A stretch of DNA of 64,000 bases from Girardinichthys multiradiatus (GCF_021462225.1 NC_061813.1:25940442-26004441), one strand, 5' to 3'. Counted from the first letter of the stretch, positions 11,967-25,080 are shown. Notes: generated by a model from the letters alone, not told the origin. A program made the numbers and translations.

Positions 11967-14876
11967 ATGCTTAGGCTGGCTCTAGGGACGTGGAATGTCA
12001 CCTCGCTGGGGGGGAAGGAGCCTGAGCTTGTGCGGGAGGTCGAGAGATATTGACTAGAAATAGTCGGGCTCGCCTCCACGCACAGCGTGGGCTCTGGAAC
12101 CCATCTCCTTGAGAGGGGTTGGACTCTCTTCTACTCTGGAGTGGCCCACGGGGAGAGGCGGTGGGCTGGTGTGGGTTTGCTTGTTGCCCCCCAGCTCAGC
12201 CGTCTCGTGTTGGGGTTTACCCCAGTGGATGAGAGGGTTGTATCCCTGCGCCTTCGGGTTGGGGAGAGGTCTCTGACTATCATTTCAGCCTACGGGCCGA
12301 GTAGTAGTGCAGAGTACCCTGCCTTCTTGGCGTCCCTGTCGGGGGTGCTGGATAGTGCCCCTCCCGGGGACTCCATTATTCTGCTGGGGGACTTCAACGC
12401 CCACGTGGGGAACGACAGTGACACCTGGAGAGGCGTGATCGGGAGGAATGGCCTCCCCGATCTGAATCCGAGTGGTGTTTTGTTATTGGACTTCTGTGCT
12501 AGTCACGGATTGTCCATAACGAACACCATGTTCAAACATAAGGGTGTCCATCAGTGCACTTGGCACCAGGACACCCTAGGCAGGAGGTCGATGATCGACT
12601 TTGTTGTCGTATCATCAGACCTTCGGCCGCATGTTTTGGATACTCGGGTGAAGAGAGGGGCTGAGCTGTCCACTGATCATCACCTGGTGGTGAGTTGGAT
12701 CCGCTGGAGGAGGAGAAAGCCGGACAGACTCGGCAGGCCCAAGCGCATAGTGAGGGTCTGCTGGGAACGCCTGGCGGAGCCCTCGGCCAGGGATGTATTC
12801 AACTCCCACCTCCGGGAGAGCTTCGACCAGATCCCGGGGGATGTTGGAGACATAGTGTCCGAGTGGACCATGTTCTCTGCATCTATTGTCGATGCTGCTG
12901 CCCATAGCTGCGGCCGTAAGGTCTGCGGTGCCTGTCGTGGCGGCAATCCCAGAACCCGGTGGTGGACACCGGCAGTAAGGGATGCAGTTAAGCTGAAGAA
13001 GGAGTCCTATCGGCTGTGGTTGGCTTGTGGGACTCCTGAGGCGGCTGACGGGTACCGTGAGGCCAAGCGTGCTGCGGCCCGGGCTGTGGCAGAGGCAAAA
13101 ACTCGGGCCTGGGAAGAGTTCGGTGAGGCCATGGAGAAGGACTACCGGTTGGCCTCGAAGCGATTCTGGCAAACCGTCCGGCGCCTCAGGAGGGGGAAGC
13201 AGTGTTTTGCCAACACTGTTTATAGTGGGGGCGGGAGACTGCTGACCTCGACTGAGGACATTATCGGGCGGTGGAAGGAGTACTTCGAGGATCTCCTCAA
13301 TCCTGCCATCACGCATTCCGTGGTGGAAACAGAGGCTGGGGACTCGGGGTTGGACTCTTTCATCACCCAGGCTGAAGTCACCGAGGTGGTTAAAAAGCTC
13401 CGCGGTGGCAAGGCTTCGGGGGTGGATGAGATCCGCCCTGAGTACCTCAAGTGTCTGGATGTTGTAGGGCTGTCATGGTTGACACGCCTCTTCAACATTG
13501 CGTGGCGGTCGGGGACAGTGCCTCTGGACTGGCAGACTGGGGTGGTGGTCCCCCTTTATAAGAAGGGGGACCGGAGGGTGTGTTCCAACTACAGGGGGAT
13601 CACACTCCTCAGCCTCCCTGGTAAGGCCTACGCCAGGGTATTGGAGAGGAGAGTCCGACCGATAGTCGAACCTCGGCTTCAGGAGGAACAGTGTGGTTTT
13701 CGTCCCAGCCGTGGAACACTGGACCAGCTCTATACCCTCTACAGGGTGCTCGAGGGTTCATGGGAGTTTGCCCAACCGGTTCACATGTGTTTTGTGGACC
13801 TGGAGAAGACATTCGACTGTGTCCCTCGTGATGCCCTGTGGGGGGTGCTACAGGAGTATGGAATCGGGGGCCCTTTATTAGGGGCCATCCGGTCCCTGTA
13901 CGAGCGGAGCAGGAGTTTGGTCCGCATTGCCGGCACTAAGTCGGACCTGTTCCCAGTGCATGTTGGACTCCGGCAGGGCTGCCCTTTGTCGCCGGTCCTG
14001 TTCATAACTTTTATGGACAGGATTTCTAGACGCAGCCAAGGGCCGGAGGGGGTCTGGTTTGGGGACCAGTGGATTTCGTCTCTTCTTTTTGCGGATGACG
14101 TGGTCCTGCTGGCCCCCTCTAGCAAAGACCTACAGCATGCGCTGTGGCGGTTCGCAGCCGAGTGTGAAGCGGCTGGGATGAGGATCAGCTCCTCCAAGTC
14201 CGAGGCCATGGTACTCAACCGGAAAATGGTGGCTTGTCCTCTTCAGGTTGGAGGGGAGTTCCTGCCTCAAGTGGAGGAGTTTAAGTATCTCGGGGTCTTG
14301 TTCACGAGTGAGGGAAGAATGGAGCGGGCGATCGACAGACGGATCGGTGCAGCTGCCACAGTAATGGGGGCGCTGTGCCGGTCCATTGTGGTGAAGAGAG
14401 AGCTGAGCCGAAAAGCAAAGCTCTCAATTTACTGGTCGGTCTACGTTCCTACCCTCACCTATGGCCATGAACTTTGGGTCATGACCGAAAGAAAGAGATC
14501 ACGGATACAAGCGGCTGATATGAGCTTCCTCCGTAGGGTGGCCGGGCACTCCCTTAGAGATAGGGTGAGGAGCTCGGCCATCCGGGAGGAGCTCGGAGTA
14601 GATCCGCTGCTCCTCCATATTGAGAGGAGCCAGTTGATGTGGCTCAGGCATCTATACCGGATGCCTCCTGGACGCCTTCCTCGGGAGGTGTTCCAGGCAC
14701 GTCCCACCGGGAGGAGGCCCAGGGGACGGCCCAGGACACGCTGGAGGGACTATGTCTCTCGGCTGGCCTGGGAACGCCTTGGGCTCCCCCTGGAGGAGCT
14801 GGAGGAGGTGTCTGGAGAGAGGGACGTCTGGGCGTCTCTGCTGAGTCTGCTGCCCCCGCGATCCGGTCCTGGATAA
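11967..14876 (+). pseudogene. RTE endonuclease/reverse transcriptase, one premature stop
   Basis: From the ATG at 11967 the frame runs 969 codons to TAA at 14874-14876. It is broken only by TGA at codon 29 (12051-12053), where copy 2 has CGA (Arg), so a CpG-to-TpG change is the likely cause. The endonuclease is N-terminal: GTWN motif near codon 8, GDFNAH with D142 and N144, and DHH at 237-239. The reverse transcriptase follows, with FADD at 708-711 and upstream segments [33 protein letters not shown] and [13 protein letters not shown]. The frame is open upstream to 11667 but without an ATG, so the ATG just before GTWN is the chosen start. The stop removes the GTWN asparagine from any product starting downstream (for example at 12087). 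The product would nick target DNA and prime reverse transcription there. Confidence 0.85.
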
Positions 14877-15003
14877 GCGGAAGACGACGAACGAACGAAC
14901 GAATTGGCAAATTTCCTTTGTAAAACTGCAAATAATAGCTTTCATTGCTTGATTGTTGTGTTAACATACATACAATGTGAGGCTATGAGATTCATCTTTT
15001 CTT

Positions 15004-15480
15004 TATGTTTCAGCTCGGTTTGTTCACAAATACATCTCAACAAATAATAACCAATTACCTACAGTTGCATATAATGTCAGCCCATCAAACATGTACCCCC
15101 TCGACTGGATTACACCAACTCTGTACAGAAACACAGTTTGTGGTGGTGACAGCAAGAGGGGCCCAAAATCCAATTCTGCATCATACAAGGCATCATACAA
15201 CCTTGAGGAAGCCCTGGTCTGTAAGTCTCAACCTAAATGTGATTATAATGCCTAAACATGCTGTTCATGCATCCCTCCAATTTGGCTGCATTAATACAAT
15301 TCTGTGAAGAAAGGCAAGGCAATTCTTCTAAAGTGATGTAAAAGGCCACAGCTGACCAGAGAATAACAAAGGTCCAACTCACTTTTGGATGTTTAGGGGA
15401 TAATTCATCTCTCAAATAGGACCAAGTTTCTATTGGATTACTTTTTTTCTCTTCAAAAAATTAAATAATAATTTGAAAAG
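15004..15480 (+). mobile_element. Tc1-like transposon remnant (3' part)
   Basis: Broken-frame translation near 15205-15310 resembles the C-terminal part of a Tc1 transposase, with a helical segment ending GCINTIL. It is followed by sequence typical of a Tc1 3' end (AGGACCAAGTTTCTATTGGATTAC). It looks like the same subfamily as 37575-38055. Old and inactive; ends approximate. Confidence 0.4.
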
Positions 15481-15773
15481 GAGTTTTTGTATTTAATCAG
15501 TTTATCTTTGTCTAATATTCAGATATGTGTGATGATCTGAGGCATTTCAGTGTGACTAAATAAGCAAAAACAGAAGAAATCTGTACAGGGACAACTGCTT
15601 TTAAGTAGCACTGTAGGCATGATATGCGATGCAGCAGAAGCAGAACGATATGCTATCCAGTGATGCAGAGTGGGCAGTGCTGGTTTTGCTGCTTCATGCA
15701 GAGAAAGTGTGTGTGTCACACTGTGGCTGCTCTCACACTCCAGAAGGTCACACAGGATGTGGCTCTCACACAT

Positions 15774-15774
<1 letters not shown>

Positions 15775-15857
<83 letters not shown>
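15775..15857 (+). repeat. (CA)n microsatellite
   Basis: About 40 CA units with one internal TA interruption near 15804. The His/Thr and Val/Cys frames across it are composition artefacts. Confidence 0.95.
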
Positions 15858-15859
<2 letters not shown>

Positions 15860-17505
15860 TGGGCCAACCTCCTAAAATAACTGTAAAGGTCTATTGCTAC
15901 TGGTCAGAGCAGGCTTATATTGAATAAATATCTGGAGCATGGCACAACCAGCACAGATTGTTATCAAATGTTTAGATATGGATTCTTTATAAGATTATTG
16001 TTTATGTTTTTAAAAGTTTTTGGTGTATTTATTCATTTATTTATTAACATTGTTTCAAGAATTACTTTGGGGTTCTTGACAAGATGCTCTACTAATTATT
16101 TTTGCAAATGAAGTATAATTGCTGTTGGGCCCGCCATGGGATCGAACACCCACTGAACTCCACACGCAAAAAACAAAAGACTCGTAAAAACTCTGAATCC
16201 CAAAATGCACAGTTTTAAACCATCCTCCTGCAGAGCCCCAGGAAGGAGGAGTCACAGGTGAAATGCCCGTTACATTTTAGGTGTACAAAATTCTGGCACG
16301 CAGGCCTGTTCGCTCTTTCCTGAGTCTTTTCTTTCTTTAAGAGTAGACACTCTCTTTGAGCTTTAGCGTATAGGGGGGCAGTTGCCATCTATATAACTGG
16401 GCAAATGTATCAATATACAAATCACGAATGCATGACAGCTGAACTGTAATAAACGATTAAATATTGCATCCATGTGATGACCGACATATTGTGCAGCTCT
16501 AGTTTTGAGTTTTTTTTTTTTTCGACAAATGAAATCTAAAGTCATATATTTTTAGAAAGGTTTGCTACTGGCAGTAGCCCAGTTGGATTTAACGAAGCAG
16601 TGCTTGGCCTGCCCCATCTTCAAAACTAATTGCCAACTCACCTCTCTGCTTGCCTATTGTCAATGTAATAACAGTATAAACGGAAAAGGTTATTTGTTTT
16701 TTGCCAAATATTAGATGGGCATTTGTATTCTTTCTTGTTAGCAGAGTTTTTCACATTAGACCTCTCCCATGCATGCCATTTTTTGTTTCTTTCTTATTTT
16801 TTCTCTGTAGTGCACAAATAACGTTAGTTAGTTACAGCCATTCCTTATAGTTAACAATACTGCTATCCTTGTGCAATTTCTGCATATTACATGAGCCCAA
16901 AAATGACTTCATTCTTGTAAACTTCTATATTGGTTTCAAGTATCTTCTTTGGACTTTCAAGTCTCCCCACAACTGTGCACCTCCTTATCTCTATGATTGG
17001 CACATTGTCATTCCTTCATGAACTCTGAGATCTAAATCCTCTATTTGTACCTGTTTGCCTGTCTTCCTTGGGCTTCAGAGCTTTCAGTCAAGTGGCCCGC
17101 TGTGTTTGGGACTGGAATCACATTTACAACACTGCATTCACTCTCATGACAGCGGATTCTCTACTCAAACCTGTTCTGAAAAAAACATATTTTAAAATTT
17201 CTTATAATGTTTACTGTTGTGTGTTAGCTTTTATTTTTAAATAAAATGTATTGTTACTTCAAAGACAACCTGAGGAAATAAAAAAATACTGCTAAATCTA
17301 TTTACTAACTTAAAAATCTGACCCTATGTCAGTGAATAATTACCTGCTTATTAAATCATGAATTAACAGTGATAAATCAGATTTTTTTTTGGTTTAGCCT
17401 CAATATCCATACCCAGAACTTATTACTGCCTGACCTGTAAAATCAAGAATTTGCATAAAGTAAAAAGCTACACATCCACCCCGAAAGAAATTTAAGAATG
17501 GATGA
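15858..17505. other. Noncoding DNA, nothing firmly recognised
   Basis: AT-rich sequence. A short stretch at 16120-16160 contains a GTTCGATCCC-like B-box on the minus strand and might be a SINE scrap, but the rest of a tRNA-derived head is not visible. No gene supported. Confidence 0.3.
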
Positions 17506-17512
17506 CAGTGTC

Positions 17513-17745
17513 ATGATATGGGTTTGTGGTAGGACCAATGTGCAAAGGAAGAGTCACCAGGAGGCCGATGATTACAGGTAAGTTGCTTTTAATGGCTCGT
17601 ACTGACAGGATTCAGACCAGACCAACGACTTCTCGACATCAGGATAAACAACAAGAACAACGTGGGCAACATCAGAAACAACAGGATTGCTCACAGCAAG
17701 ACCAGGTAATCAGGGAAACACAGAACAGTTGTGGGTGAGTCTACG
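17513..17745 (-). mobile_element. LTR fragment
   Basis: On the minus strand the sequence reads ATTAAAAGCAACTTACCTG, then a CATTGGTCCTACCACAA segment, and ends CATATCATGACA. The same order (ATTAAAGCC..CTTACC, TTTGGTCCTACTACAA, TTTGACA) closes the LTR-like repeat at 21500-21989, so these look like two members of one LTR family. No coding sequence is attached. Confidence 0.35.
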
Positions 17746-17769
17746 GGAAGACAATACACAGCACTTAGG

Positions 17770-17848
17770 GTAAACATAGAAAATAATATCATACCCAAAG
17801 TCAAACATGGAAGCAGTAGTATGGTGGTCTGAGGCTGCTTTTTTTCTC
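17770..17848 (+). mobile_element. Small Tc1 transposase remnant
   Basis: The stretch CAAAGTCAAACATGGAAGCA then GTAGTATGGTGGTCTGAGGC translates as VKHGSSSMVV, a decayed form of the KHGGGSIMVWGCF motif of Tc1 transposases. It runs straight into the tetranucleotide repeat, which may have expanded inside it. Confidence 0.35.
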
Positions 17849-18237
<389 letters not shown>

Positions 18238-18382
18238 GCAGTATATACACTACATTGAAATACGGCTGCCCTTTAGCAGTAGCTGTATTTTACAATATGA
18301 GTACCTGACACAAAACAAAGCAGCCGCAGAAACGTGTTCCAGTGACATAGTCATGCAGGCGTGTGACAGGGCAAACACTTAA

Positions 18383-18588
18383 CTAACAACTTCCTTCACA
18401 TTGGATGCCCTTTGACAAACAGCCCTGCTCCTCAGCGCTTATGGCATGTGCCTCAGCATTAACGCTAACGCCCTGTGGTATGGTCGGCTGGACAGGCACT
18501 TGACTGATGGCTCTATTAGAACCTCCCACCAAGGCATCTACCCTTATCACAGATCTTTCCACCAACTGGATGTGTTGCTGACAACGCA
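18383..18588 (-). CDS. Possible terminal coding exon, unknown protein
   Basis: On the minus strand a good acceptor (TTTTCCCCTTACCCCATCAG) is followed by 67 open codons and TAG. Fragments include QQHIQLVERSVIRVDALVGG and VSVNAEAHAISAEEQGC, with unbiased amino-acid composition. No family is recognised, no AATAAA lies close downstream, and the tetranucleotide repeat begins about 145 bases beyond the stop. Chance openness is possible. Confidence 0.2.
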
Positions 18589-20940
18589 CTGATGGGGTAA
18601 GGGGAAAACTAAACGGAGGGTCTAAACACGCCGGCAACCACATTCAGACCTACACACCTAAAAAACAGCCATACACAGAAGGATGTGAGGGAGGAAACGT
18701 TGATGCGGCTGTGTGCACAAGCACACAAGATCTGCATAAATGAGCAGAAAGGACTTAGCCATGCTTCACCTTTTTTGTATGAGGCTGGAACAAGATTTTA
18801 CACAAATACAACACAGTCCCCTCCACTTCCACGTCTTTGGTGGCTTGTTCCTGGGACCACCATGAAACACGGAGGCCGCTGAAAGGCCAGCTCTCAATAA
18901 TCAGCTGTGAAGGGGGAGAAAACTACAATTCATATCTTCACTCTTCTCAGTAAAGCAACCATTGGAGCAGGAAATGACAGTGGATGTTTTAATCTTCAAA
19001 CGGTGAGCACCATGCTCCCTCAGGCGAGATGGAAGAAGTTTTTCAATTGTGACAGAGCCGCCAGACCAATGGAGCAGCCTGTTCATTACCTCAGTTCAGG
19101 TATCACTTTGGGTTTTATTTATTGGTATATATGTACATACAGTAAGTGATAAATAATTTTTATAAGTCTTAAAACTATTATAAGATTTCTTTGAAAAGAA
19201 CCCGAAAGAATTTAAAACATCAAGACATTGTTTAACATACAATTACAGCCTATAATGTCTCATTATTGTGCAAAGATTTCAAATCACCTGTAATTTCTTA
19301 CTCCTTGGGAATTTAATTATTTATAGAGAAATTAATACTGATTTCTACTTTTCAATGTCTCAATAAATAGTTTGTAACACTTTAAATGAGCTCTGTGCTT
19401 CCTCAGGGTCAATTTTTTAACACCTTATGATACTTAGTATACACAGCTTTGAATCTGTCTCACTCAGTAACAGCGTTTAACCCGAAGCCTCTTGTCAGCA
19501 CAGTGTGTTAGCATTTAGGTATGGCGAGTTCCCTGATCGGAAAAATATTAAATTTTTGAGCTTTCAGTCAGCTAATTCCAGTCACCAGCTAATTTAATCG
19601 TTCATCTCTGATAATAGCTTGAGACCCTTTTACACATTCCTGCAACAGAGTGGGTATCTTGCTGCTTTAAGGAAGTTCAAAATAATCTGCATTCCAAAAG
19701 CTTTCCTTAAAGAATGAAAGAAAGAACAGAAAAGTATAACAGGTGACATTCAACCAAACTGAGCACCTCTGTTCCAAACTCAGATTGAAATTGGCTCAAT
19801 TCATCAATGTCATTAAAGGCAACAAACCCAAGATAGAGACATGAATATTAATTGAAAATAATTAGATTAAGCTACAAGTATCTGACATTTTGAGATGGGC
19901 ATTTTATCTTCGGGGAAGGCGAGAGAAAAGATTGCCTGCGTACAAATCAGAGAACACTGCTTAATTGCATGTTATCACCCTATGATTGCCTTGGCATTAT
20001 ATAAAACAGTATGGTAATTACTTCACAGATAGTGATGTAAATAGCCTCAGGCTGCCACTTCCATATGAGGCACTGAAGACAGAGGGCATGGGGCTGAACA
20101 TCTGGATGCAGAGGTAGCACCGTTAGATGTGTATAGCTAGGTGATTATTAGAAAGACATTAGCAGAAACATATAGTTGACAGCGTTGTTCACACATCACT
20201 GTGGAAGCTTTACTGTGAAGCTTCTAAGTTTTAAGAATTAGGAAATTTAAGGGAACACAGATGAAAAAAGTGTAATCTTTAGTGGGACGTAAGTGGCCCT
20301 CATGGTGTCACTGCTGGCCAGGCCAGTGAACAGATGCATTATATGCATTATTGGCCAGCCGGAGCTCCCCTCCCTCTTCCTCTTTACCACTCTACAGACC
20401 CTTTCCTCCCACCCTTTACCTTCCTCTAGCCCGAGAGGAAACACGACTCTGAGGGGTTGCCTTCATATGTTTTCAGCGTTTGTACAACAGCTGATAAATG
20501 TAATGTAAAAGGGGCTTTGTGTGTGGGGGCAGTGGGGGTTGACTGTGATTGCTGGTAATAACTGACTAATAGAATAAAGCAATAATGTGCAGCCTCAGGG
20601 CGAGCCTGCCGTTCTGACAATTTCATACTGCAGATTTATCACTATGCTGAAATTAGCATTTCAGTCTGTTAGCTTTCCTGTCCGATGGAGCTCCGTCTTG
20701 AGTTCCAAAGAAGTCTTTCTACTTGAGGTTTCCTCTGTCAAACCGTTAGTCTGCAAGCACCCCATTGAGAGAGGCATCTCTAAGTTGAAAGGGAACAATA
20801 AGGATAGTGATTTGCAGCAGGGTTTTTCCAGACACTTCAGAAACAACAGACTATTAAAATACCATTTGGGACCAATGTAATGACGGAGTTTGGTAGATCA
20901 GTATGCATTATTAGAGCAATCGGTAAATATCCTGATCATT
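18589..20940. other. Unique noncoding DNA
   Basis: No mobile element or gene recognised. 18590-19100 and 20280-20880 are more complex than the AT-rich middle. Frames of 60-97 codons here overlap on both strands and lack support. Confidence 0.3.
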
Positions 20941-21216
20941 AAATAATCTTTATTGGTCATTGCACATGTACATTACAATGTATATGTGCAATTACATGGA
21001 CATGTAATGTACATGTGCATTACAACAGAATTTGTCCTCTGCATTTAACCTATCCCTTATAGGGAGCAGTGGGCTGCCATTGTGCGGCGCCTGGGGAGCA
21101 TTCTGGGGCTAAGGGAGCCAGAGTGGCAATCTGTGGGATACGAACCCAGCTCCTTGTGTCCCCTCTGGAACGCAAACCTCCTTTGTTCTAATCACTAGGC
21201 CACCACTCCCGAGTTT
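20941..21216 (-). mobile_element. tRNA-derived SINE
   Basis: On the minus strand it begins with a tRNA-like head: A-box-like TGGTGGCCTAGTGATTAGAA and B-box-like GGGTTCGTATCCC, about 60 bases apart. A body containing TGGCAGCCCACTGCTCCCTA and GGTTAAATGCAGAGGACAAA follows. This order is a common teleost SINE. The tail region (20945-21020) holds an inverted repeat. Confidence 0.6.
20961..21019. repeat. Inverted repeat in the SINE tail, 17-bp arms
   Basis: TGCACATGTACATTACA at 20961-20977 is the exact reverse complement of 21003-21019. The 25-base spacer itself repeats parts of the arm (ATGTATATGTGCAATTACAT). Confidence 0.9.
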
Positions 21217-21499
21217 GCCATCATGGATGGCTCTTCCAGTTAGATGTTTATGAAATGGTATAAAAATTCAAAACATTGCTTTCCTTTGATTTTGTGTGGA
21301 TGCAAGAAGGTTTTAAAGTCCTGTGATGCAAGAAATTAAAAAGGATAGTTTACGATTTTTAAAGTGAGCTTCTGTTAAATGGTTAAAAGAAGGCAGACAA
21401 CTTTAATAACATCTTTATTTAGCATAAATAAATCCAAATAAGTTGATCCCAGAGACTGAAGCTAATTGAATCAGACTTCTATCATCCTAAAATAACTCT

Positions 21500-21989
21500 A
21501 TTTTATGACAGTAAAACTTGTGACATTTGTACTAGATGTTATATCCAGCCAGTGTCTGTGTTTTGAGTTTGTGTTTTTCTTTATTTCTCCAGAGTTTACC
21601 CTAAGTTCTGTGTTTTTGTTAATTGGTTTCACTCCCTCTGTCTGCCTGCAGTCTGACCCACACCTGTTCCTAGTTCCCATGATTACCTGGTCCCTTGGTT
21701 CATTGGTTCTCCCTGCATTTCCTTTCTGTATTTAAGTTTCTTAGTTGCCTTTGTTCCCCACTGTGTCCTAGTCATACTTATCTTTGTTCCTGGTCGTACC
21801 TGGTTGTGTATCCGAGTCATGTCAAATGTCTATGTCCTGTATTCTGGTCTGGATGGAGCGCAACATACTCCTGTTTTTCCTGCCTAAGCTGTGTGTAAAG
21901 GAATTAAAGCCTTCTTACCTTCAATCGTCTGGCTCCTGAGATCTCCGTCCTTGCACTTTGGTCCTACTACAATACCCACAGTTTGACAC
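21500..21989 (+). mobile_element. LTR-like solo repeat
   Basis: No coding potential. The layout is like an LTR: a TATA-like TTCTGTATTTAAG near 21723, a possible polyadenylation signal (AATTAAAGC, near 21901), then a short U5-like segment ending CACAGTTTGACA. The closing part matches the LTR fragment at 17513-17745. The left end and target duplication could not be fixed, so the boundaries are approximate. Confidence 0.4.
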
Positions 21990-22087
21990 TAAACGGTTGC
22001 TTACACAGAATCTGTAAATGGCGGTTGGAGGCTGTGAGCAAAAAGCAATCTTCCTTTGTGAAATGTTCTGAGAACAGAACATATTCT

Positions 22088-22340
22088 GTGTCAACTGTGG
22101 TTCAGTGGGAAGAGTTGTCCTGCAATCTGAAAGTTGTGGGTTCGATTCCAGCTTCCTCCTGTCACATGTCAAAGTGCCTACCAATCTTGCCTACCAATCT
22201 TGCCTACCAGTGCATGAATGTCTGCGCATTGGTGAGTGTGTTTGGGTGAATGTGGCTCTAGTGTAAAGTGCTTTGAGTGGTCGGCATGACTAGAAAGGTG
22301 CCATAAAAGTTCAGTCTATTTACCATTAACCATAAAAAGT
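22088..22340 (+). mobile_element. tRNA-derived SINE with LINE-like tail
   Basis: The head has an A-box-like TGGTTCAGTGGGAAGAG and a perfect B-box GGTTCGATTCC (22139-22149). The body includes a 19-bp tandem duplication (CTACCAATCTTGC). The tail GTGTAAAGTGCTTTGAGTGG through CTATTTACCATTAACCA is the LINE-type 3' end used for mobilisation. It is a repeat, not a tRNA gene: there is no cloverleaf 3' half. Confidence 0.7.
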
Positions 22341-25080
22341 GTTTCCAGTCAGAGTAACTGTCTGATATTAAAATGAAGCAATGTAAAAAGCAAACATTTC
22401 ATGGATTTTAACAATACCTTACTTTTTTATTAGGTTGTTTCCCTGACTGGCAACACGCTACATGTCCTGATCTCATTACATATTTCACACAGGAAAATTA
22501 TTGTTAGCGCATCGCCTCCCACCTTTATTTTTAGTGTAGCATTAATGTGCTATGATAGACATTATTCATGTATAAAAAATAAATGAGTCTCATGTATCAA
22601 AAAATCAGTCTCATAATCTTATTATCAATCTGAAGCATGAATAATTTAATTCCCATTAGGCGATCTCTATCACAAATTTCAAGAACATTTTGGTATATTT
22701 CTCAGGAATAAAAATACTTAATTTGCCCTGTTCACTGACTGTTGTGGTGGTTTTTCACTTTGAATTTGCAATTAGGTTGGATGCAAAGAGGATTTTCCTT
22801 GAACAAAGTTACTAAGCAACACAAACACAGAAAGTTGAAACAGACAGAAAGTGAGAAGCATGTGGAAAGTTAAAAGATGAAACAAAAACATTTATCACAA
22901 TTGGATTCAGGCAAGGTGGGTTCCGAGGTTCCATGTCACTGAAACCCCAAGGATTGAGCTGTTCTCTTGACAGCCTCTGGGAGAGGAGAAATCAGGAAGA
23001 AGTGATCAGCCAATCAGAGCCAGACTTGTGACAACATCTAGACCATGCAATATAACAGCCAAGAAAAGCATTTTTTTTTTTTTTTCTAAACGCCATTTTT
23101 TAGACTAAGTCAACAAACTATCATTGTAGTCAGTCTCTGGAGTTTAAAATGTTAATCAGTTTTTAAAGTTTCACATGTGTTAAGAAGCAGACACCTTTTT
23201 TTAGAAGAACATGACGTGGTCAAAACAACATTCATATTTTATAGATTCAGGTATGCCAACACAAATAAGAAAATATTATTGCTAGACCTACACAGTTTGG
23301 CAAGGATATTTAAAGTGACCTGCAGGAAAACTGTTAAATGAAGTAAAAGGTTAAATCTAAAGTGTTAATTTACATTACACCTGTTTCAATAATGACCATT
23401 TAAAGATTCATAAAATAGAGAAAATAGAGATTTAAGATTGGGAAAAATATGTGCTTTGTCCTCTAGTTGACTTTGATTAATTAAGCCTTTAACAACAGAT
23501 AATTTGGGCTTCAAGACTGCTTAAATACATTTTTCATTATCTAAAAAAACATACTTAAACCACCTCAAGCCAAAATAATCATTATATTAGTTTTCCTTAC
23601 ACCTTTGTAGTTATTTTTGTCTCAATTTTATGTCGTGAGAAGAACAGCGGAGAGAAAAATAATTTTTTTGACTGTAAATTAGTCTTTACTCGGTCTCCAG
23701 ATTTTTTCTCAATTCCTGTTTTTCCCCAGCAGAGTCAGCGACTGAGTGAATAAGCAAATGGTAGTCAGTGGATAATTTTGCCTGCAATGTTCCAGAGGCC
23801 TATGATTAGAATATTAATTAGGCCCATTTATGACGGTCAGATAATAACAGTGTCAGTGGGCTGAATGGAGTCTGTGACCTGTAAAGGGTCTATTCACAAT
23901 CTGCAGTCTGCTATAGTTCATTCTCTTGGCCACAGGCAGCAGACTTTTTCACACCCTTTCTAAAGGCCCTGATTGTCCCGCTCCAAAACACTGAGCAGGA
24001 AGTGTGTTAAGAAATACAAAATATGCTAAAAAAGTGTGTATTTTACTGTGAAACACACTTGAGACTTACAGCTCACTTGAATTGTTTCGTGTGAACTGAT
24101 TTTTATTCATTTTTTAACAGCATGGCCAGTTAATCTGTCCTCTTTACTTAAGATACTGACTTGCCATGTTTAGGCTTTAATTACATGACACGGATCACAA
24201 ACACCAAAGAGCAGAAGGACGTTACCACAACCATTGACAATGTTCACTTGTTAATCTAAATTAATTGTTGATAATTCTCCAAACCAGTAAGATGTTGACA
24301 GGAAATGAAAATAAACTTGTTTTCTTTGTCCCAGTAGTTTTTTTTTTCATATAAAAAGCCAAGCTGATATAATTTAACTGCTTTAAAGTAAAGTTTACTC
24401 AGATTTCTCCTGAAAATGTGAGAACACTGCCAAATTGTGTTTCCCTGGGGACACATAAATGATGTCTCGAGAGGCATGTTTCCTTTAAATATTTTGCTGT
24501 ACATACATCTTGTTTGCTTTACTTACAGCAATGTTAGCACTTAGTAAACAAAGCTAATAAAAACACGAAGAGGTCAGAGTGACTAAAAAAGAAAAGGTTT
24601 AAGGGTCAGTGGGTTTATTGTGTGTATTATCCTTAAGTCTTTTGAGAAAAGACAGGAAAAGCCAATTTGCTTTTCTCCAGTGGCTCAGTGACAACTTCCT
24701 GTAAAACAAGATGGCCTAACTGTCTTAATACTTTCCACAAAAGTGTGGTTTTTCAAAGTTTATTTATGATTTAGGAAAGTGATTGATTACTTTTTTATCA
24801 CATGGATAGCTATCGTTTGGATATTTCCCCCTCTAAGGGGTGAAATAATAAAATCTATGAATATACACATATCCCATTTGAGCTAAGCAACAACTATTTT
24901 CTGACTTGCTTACCCGACTGTATCCAAATTGTTTTGGTATCCAAATCCAATAAGGTCATTTGATGAGTGTTGCCACAAAGTTTAAAATACAAAATGATCA
25001 AAAACACAAAGTGACACTGAACGTAGCTGCTTGGCCCTACCAGCCAGATAAAAATAACCATTTTTGTTTTTCTTTTTAAG

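Larger units (their letters stand above)
11512..14903 (+). mobile_element. RTE-type non-LTR retrotransposon, near full length (copy 1)
   Basis: A 3.4-kb GC-rich island in AT-rich DNA. It has a leader beginning near GGAACCGTCACCTTAACG and one long frame encoding an APE-type endonuclease and a reverse transcriptase. It has almost no 3' UTR and ends in CGAA units (14888-14903). Endonuclease plus reverse transcriptase without RNase H, and a short microsatellite tail, are typical of the RTE clade; the exact subfamily was not determined. A second copy with very similar sequence lies inverted at 56046-59042. No clean target duplication was found around copy 1 (ATTTGG before, AATTGG after is the best partial match). 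The leader also holds a 14-bp direct repeat (CCCCTCATGAAAAA, near 11657-11684). Confidence 0.85.

Noticed and set aside
12615..13316. 233-codon minus-strand frame inside RTE copy 1
   Set aside because: Antisense shadow of the retrotransposon coding region, kept open by its high GC content; the same shadow recurs in copy 2.
11490..14925. Target-site duplication around RTE copy 1
   Set aside because: Only a partial ATTTGG/AATTGG match; not convincing, unlike the exact 13-bp duplication of copy 2.
15519..15927. His/Thr and Cys/Val repeat frames
   Set aside because: Translations of the CA microsatellite on both strands.
22088..22160. tRNA gene
   Set aside because: A and B boxes are present but no full cloverleaf; it continues into a SINE body and a LINE-like tail.
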